A program made the position numbers and the translations under genes. DNA of 64,000 nt from Gemmatimonadota bacterium. Lineage in GTDB: Bacteria; Gemmatimonadota; Gemmatimonadetes; Palauibacterales; Palauibacteraceae. The stretch's first letter is position 1. Every line of letters begins with the position of its first letter. The notes under the pieces were generated by a model. It saw nothing but the letters and a program-made list of their open reading frames with translations, was not told the origin of the DNA and did not search any database. The stretch is taken from positions 64,376-128,375 of the forward strand of contig JAGWBR010000002.1 in the NCBI GenBank assembly GCA_021295785.1, written 5' to 3'. Positions 58,159 to 64,000 of this stretch are shown here, in pieces.

Positions 58159-58185
58159 TTAGCACTCGATGTTGATGAGTGCCAA
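58159..58185 (+). promoter_or_regulatory. CIRCE element (HrcA operator) upstream of groESL
   Basis: TTAGCACTC-GATGTTGAT-GAGTGCCAA; matches consensus TTAGCACTC-N9-GAGTGCTAA with one mismatch. Confidence 0.95.
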
Positions 58186-58305
58186 CAATCTGACACCAGG
58201 TCGGCGATGCACGTGTCAAGAACCATCGCGTGCCTGGTCCGCCGGCCGGGCGACATGAAACAGAGACGAGACGAAAAACACAGACAACAGGAGAGGGTCA
58301 CAACC

Positions 58306-58614
58306 ATGGCAGCTTCATCGCAGGACAAGTTGAAAATCGCACCCCTGGGCGACCGGGTCGTGGTCGAGCCGCTTGAGGAGACCGAAGAAATGCGCGGCGG
58401 GCTCTACATACCCGATACCGCCAAGGAGAAGCCGCAGCAGGGCCTCGTGGTAGCAGCGGGCCCGGGCCGGCGCAACGACGACGGAGACCGACTGGAGATG
58501 GACGTGAAGGTCGGCGACCGCGTGCTCTACGGAAAGTACGCCGGCACGGAGGTTTCGCTGGACGGTCGTGACTTCCTGATCGTCAAAGAACCCGACATCC
58601 TGGCAGTCCTCTAG
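58306..58614 (+). CDS. groES: Co-chaperonin GroES
   Basis: [47 protein letters not shown]...[34 protein letters not shown]. Confidence 0.98.
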   Translation: MAASSQDKLKIAPLGDRVVVEPLEETEEMRGGLYIPDTAKEKPQQGLVVAAGPGRRNDDGDRLEMDVKVGDRVLYGKYAGTEVSLDGRDFLIVKEPDILAVL

Positions 58615-58707
58615 GTACCCCGGACTGTCTGGCCGCCGTCCCAATGCGGACGGGTCGGGGCAGACAACTGACTGACAAAACTGAACAGAAACAAACAGCT
58701 GAAATAG

Positions 58708-60384
<1,677 letters not shown>

Positions 60385-60421
60385 CAGAGAAGGACCAGGA
60401 GTACGATGTGGTTTGGGGCCC

Positions 60422-60436
60422 GGGGGGGGGGGGGGG
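60422..60436 (+). repeat. 15-nt poly-G homopolymer upstream of lipoprotein metalloprotease gene
   Basis: Direct reading: ...GGGGCC C GGGGGGGGGGGGGGG CTTGGG... Confidence 0.85.
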
Positions 60437-60458
60437 CTTGGGCGCTAGTTTGGGAGCC

Positions 60459-62330
60459 GTGAAACATCGAGTCCCGATCGGCCCTGTTCTGGTTCTGGCG
60501 GCGGTTCTAGCCGCTTCCTGCGCCGACACGTCTGGTCCCGACGGCGCATCTTGCCCGCCCGACATGTTCCCCGGGCGCTGGGGGCGGCAGCAGCTGGCAC
60601 CGCAAACCGGAACCGCCTGCGAAGTAGGGGCGGCGGGAGCGTATCGACTGACCGCGCCGGCTTCGGACAGACCAGCACGGTACCTGCTGGCCGTGGTCAA
60701 TGCCGCACCGGACCCGGCAGCTGACGCCCGGCAGCTCCGGCTGGAAATTGCATCCTCGCCCGGCGCGGGAGTTTCCACCGCGGTCGCGAGTAGGGCAGCC
60801 GTCTCTGCTGGCCGAGGGCCGGCTGTTGGACTCGCGCCCGACCCGCGGACCGGTACCGCCGGCGCGGCGGAACTGGCTTTCAGGGCGGCTGCCCGCGAGA
60901 CCCTGGCCGAAGTCCGACCGGTCCCGGTGTCCCAGAGACTTGATGCCGGTCCCGGGGCGGGGGCAGGTGCGGTGCACCGACGGGAGCGCCCCGTTGAGGG
61001 CGAGACTGTTGTGTTCAACAACGCCGTGGACTCCTCTTTTCGGATCGACTGCAATTCCCAGGAGCAGATCACGGCGGTCGTGCGCGCTGTGGGAGAGAAT
61101 GTGGCCCTGGCCGAGGATGTCGAGGCTGCCGGTGAAATGAGCGCCGACGCCTACCGCAGGATTCTGGAGGTGGCCGATGACGTCATTTTTCCGCTGGACA
61201 CGGCCTACTTCGGCCCGCCGGGGGACTGGGACGGCAACGGCGTCGTGTGGATGTTATTCACGCCCGCTGTCAACAGAGTGACGCCCAGGGGCAATGCTTT
61301 CCGCGTGTTCGGGTGGTTCTCGCCAAGCGACCTTGCAGACCGGGCGGGGTGCCCGGCCTCCAACCAGGGTGAGGTGCTCTACACGCTCGCGGCGGACCGC
61401 ACGGGCCGGTTCGCCGACCCCGCTCCGGCCGGGCTGACCGAGGCGCGGACTCCCGCCCTGATCGCCCACGAACTGATGCACCTCATGTCGGCCCAACAGC
61501 GGCTGTCGGGTCCAGGAGATTTCAGTTTCGATGATTTGGAATTTCCGTGGCTCAGCGAGGGGCTGGCGCACTCGGCGGAGGCTGCAGCCGGCATGGCCGT
61601 GGCGGGCCAGTTTCCCGCGACCGATCTGCGGTTCGTGGATCTGTTCGGAAGTGGAGAGTTCAGGCACTTCCACCTGAACAACTTCAGCCGCGCCAGTTTT
61701 TTCTTGCAGGCAACGGCGCCGAGGGCGCTGGGCACGGCGGAGGGGCTGGAACCGGGCGGCTTGGCATCGCTTGAGATGCGCGGTTTCGCCTGGCTCTTTC
61801 TGCGGTGGGTTGCCGATCACCGGTCACCCGCGGGCCCGGGGCTGCTAGGCGGACCGGCGGAGGAAGAGCTTTTTCGGCGGCTGTCAACCGGAGGTCCTGG
61901 GCGGCTGCGCGGGATAGCCAACATGGAGTCGGCGGTGACCGCACTTGCTGGTGAGAACGTCTACTGGGAAGACCTCATGGCCGGATGGGCGCTCGCACCC
62001 CCGGGCGACGGCCTCGCGCGGTCCGAGAGTCAAACCGAGCCGGTGGACGACTGGCATCTGCCCACCTTTGACCTGCGCGATATTTTTGGCGGTCTGAACG
62101 ATTCCGAAAACGGGTTTCCGCCGTTTTACGACCCCTGGCCTCTGGCTTCCGACTCTGTAGACCTCGGCGGCGAAGTGGATCTGAGTCTGCGTTTCGATCT
62201 CCCGCCGGGAGCGGCGCGCTACGTAGTCCTCGAGGGCGGGCCGCACGGAGCCATCCGGCTGGACCTGACCGCCCGTGGCGAGGCAAGAGCGCCCAAGGGG
62301 CTGCGGCTCCTTTGGCTGCGGGTGTACTAG
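60459..62330 (+). CDS. M30-like (HExxH) putative lipoprotein metalloprotease, copy 1
   Basis: GTG at 60459: VKHRVPIGPVLVLAAVLAASCADTSG (lipobox AASC); TPALIAHELMHLMSAQQRLSGPGDFSFDDLEFPWLSEGLAHSAEAAAG (HExxH-X25-E); DWDGNGVVWMLFTPAVN. Confidence 0.72.
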   Translation: MKHRVPIGPVLVLAAVLAASCADTSGPDGASCPPDMFPGRWGRQQLAPQTGTACEVGAAGAYRLTAPASDRPARYLLAVVNAAPDPAADARQLRLEIASSPGAGVSTAVASRAAVSAGRGPAVGLAPDPRTGTAGAAELAFRAAARETLAEVRPVPVSQRLDAGPGAGAGAVHRRERPVEGETVVFNNAVDSSFRIDCNSQEQITAVVRAVGENVALAEDVEAAGEMSADAYRRILEVADDVIFPLDTAYFGPPGDWDGNGVVWMLFTPAVNRVTPRGNAFRVFGWFSPSDLADRAGCPASNQGEVLYTLAADRTGRFADPAPAGLTEARTPALIAHELMHLMSAQQRLSGPGDFSFDDLEFPWLSEGLAHSAEAAAGMAVAGQFPATDLRFVDLFGSGEFRHFHLNNFSRASFFLQATAPRALGTAEGLEPGGLASLEMRGFAWLFLRWVADHRSPAGPGLLGGPAEEELFRRLSTGGPGRLRGIANMESAVTALAGENVYWEDLMAGWALAPPGDGLARSESQTEPVDDWHLPTFDLRDIFGGLNDSENGFPPFYDPWPLASDSVDLGGEVDLSLRFDLPPGAARYVVLEGGPHGAIRLDLTARGEARAPKGLRLLWLRVY

Positions 62331-62342
62331 GTGCAGGTCACG

Positions 62343-64000
62343 ATGACCCGAAACCTGCTGGCGGTATTGGGCGTGGGTAGCGTCGCCGCGGCGTGCGGCG
62401 GCGGAGGCACCGTGGAGCCCCCGCCACCCCCCCCGGTCACCGAGCCCGTCGGCCAGGTGGTCGACCTGGGTCCCGGCGAGCGGATCCTGATGAGCGGGTC
62501 CGACCTGGACGGGTTTACGCTGGTAACAGGCGGCGGGACCTTTGACGTCATTATCGAAAGCGCCGCCCGGACTCCCGGAAGCCACGATCTGAGAATTGAG
62601 CTGACTCCTGTATCGGGAGGCGCGGCCGCCGCCCCTCCGGTCGGCGCCCGCGCCCCCGGCGATCAGCAGCTCGCCGGCCCGGCCCCCCCCGCCATCGAGC
62701 TGCCCAACCAGCGTGAACTGATGCTGCGCCAGAGATCCTTCGAACTGGAGTCCAAGCTCCGGGCCAACGTCAGGAACGAACTCCGGCGCAAGGGTGCGGT
62801 CCCAGTGCGACGGCCGCCAATCCTGGCCGAATCGGTGACCCGGGACGTAGGCGACACGATCACACTGCGGATCGCCGTCGGTGTGGGACTGGTGGCCGAC
62901 TGTGATTCCGACGAGACAGTGGATGCAGTCGTTGCACGGGTGGGGGACGGCATCACGATCCTTGAGGATGTGAGGGTAGCGGGGAGGTTGCCGCCCACCA
63001 ACCTGACGCAGATCGAGACGCAGCTCGACGAGGTGGTCTATCCCCTGATCACCGGGTATTTCGGGGAACCGGCCGACATCGATCGCAACGGGACCATTCT
63101 GGCCGTGATTACGCCCGAAGTGAACCAGCTCTCCGAAGACGACGGCTCCATTGTGACCGGTTTCTTTTTTTCCGGGGACCTGGCCAACCGCTCGACCTGC
63201 TCGGCCTCGAATCAAGCCGAGTTGTTCTACCTGGTCGCGCCTGACCCATCGGGCGAGTACGGGCCCGACATTAGCGTGGAGTATGCGAGCAGGCTGATCC
63301 GAACCACCATCCCGCACGAGTTGGTGCACCTGCTGAATACCGAACAAAGGGTCATCATTGGCGACGGCAACTTCGGAGACCGCGAACATGCCTGGCTGGA
63401 CGAAGGCATGGCGCATCTGGGCGAAGAGATTTCGGGTCTGAAGGCTGCCGGCCTTCCGCTCCGCGCCGAACACACCCTTGCCGACTTGGCGGGCGATGAA
63501 CTTCTCCTGCCGATCTTCAACGAATTCCAGCTCCTGAACCTCTCCAGATTCGGCAAGTTCCTGGCCGGCGGCTGCAATCCGTCCAGTCCGCACGGGCCGG
63601 GTGCCGTCCTGGCTTTGGGTGACGCGGACGGGAAAGACCCGGGCGGCCTGCCTTCGCTGGCTTTCCGAGGTTTCGGGTGGGGGTTTGTCCGCTGGCTGGG
63701 GGACCACTTCGGTCCGGAGGGCGACGGGCTGCTCGAGGGCGCGCGCGAAGAGGACCTGTTCAGGCTCCTTTCTTCCGGGGGGCCGTCGCACCTAAGCGGT
63801 GTCGCCAATGTGGAAAACGCGGTTGCCCAGATGGCCGGGCCACGGCTTTCCTGGCCCCAACTGGTAGATCTCTATCTCACGTCGGTGCTGAGGGAGTGGC
63901 GGGGCCCTCCCGATAGCGGAATGGAGCGGTGGCTGTCATGGGACCTCGGCGCGGTCTACGGGTCCCTGAACGAATCGAACCTCGGGGATTCGTGCCCGTA
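62343..64000 (+). CDS. M30-like (HExxH) putative lipoprotein metalloprotease, copy 2 (runs off window end)
   Basis: Manual translation from ATG 62343 with no stop to the window end: MTRNLLAVLGVGSVAAACGGGGTVEPPPPPPVTEP...DIDRNGTILAVITPEVNQL...RTTIPHELVHLLNTEQRVIIGDGNFGDREHAWLDEGMAHLGEEISG (HExxH-X24-E). Missing from ORF track (partial). Confidence 0.75.
   Translation, partial: MTRNLLAVLGVGSVAAACGGGGTVEPPPPPPVTEPVGQVVDLGPGERILMSGSDLDGFTLVTGGGTFDVIIESAARTPGSHDLRIELTPVSGGAAAAPPVGARAPGDQQLAGPAPPAIELPNQRELMLRQRSFELESKLRANVRNELRRKGAVPVRRPPILAESVTRDVGDTITLRIAVGVGLVADCDSDETVDAVVARVGDGITILEDVRVAGRLPPTNLTQIETQLDEVVYPLITGYFGEPADIDRNGTILAVITPEVNQLSEDDGSIVTGFFFSGDLANRSTCSASNQAELFYLVAPDPSGEYGPDISVEYASRLIRTTIPHELVHLLNTEQRVIIGDGNFGDREHAWLDEGMAHLGEEISGLKAAGLPLRAEHTLADLAGDELLLPIFNEFQLLNLSRFGKFLAGGCNPSSPHGPGAVLALGDADGKDPGGLPSLAFRGFGWGFVRWLGDHFGPEGDGLLEGAREEDLFRLLSSGGPSHLSGVANVENAVAQMAGPRLSWPQLVDLYLTSVLREWRGPPDSGMERWLSWDLGAVYGSLNESNLGDSCP

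Noticed and set aside
62420-62440. Poly-C/Pro tract in the second metalloprotease as a phase-variation tract
   Set aside because: Longest run is 8 C, within a Pro-rich linker after the lipobox; not long enough to claim more than a linker.
61884-63791. 635-aa minus-strand ORF
   Set aside because: Antisense shadow of the two metalloprotease genes; His/Gln/Arg-rich translation without domains, typical high-GC artefact. The plus strand has clear motifs.

Overview
High-GC bacterial chromosome segment with tightly packed, mostly housekeeping gene content and a Gemmatimonadota-like flavour (lineage is inference). In order: a sugar-phosphate/one-carbon block on the minus strand (zwf partial, gnd, pgi, fhs, SSS symporter); a small-gene block (beta-barrel-like protein, cupin, SDR, ferritin, nitroreductase, Leu/Glu-type dehydrogenase); a heme cluster (hemH, protoporphyrinogen oxidase, hemE, TlpA-like, ABC exporter, ctaA); a degenerate accessory island (about 19.0-21.95 kb) bearing an istB remnant and an IS21-like terminal repeat; gltX, tadA, NhaC, pyrR-pyrB-pyrC, rpsT, scpA-scpB-rluB; a moxR/DUF58/Bat-type operon; a CAU-anticodon tRNA; a TonB receptor; a six-hairpin glycosidase; hsp20; a secreted zinc metalloprotease; secDF-tatD-mutL-miaA-bshA-uppP-birA-coaX; CIRCE-groES-groEL; and two tandem M30-like HExxH lipoprotein metalloproteases, the first preceded by a 15-nt poly-G tract. 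The most novel-looking items are the poly-G tract plus tandem metalloprotease pair, the triple hairpin/perfect palindrome after hsp20, and the IS21-remnant island. No CRISPR array, rRNA or clear defence system was seen.
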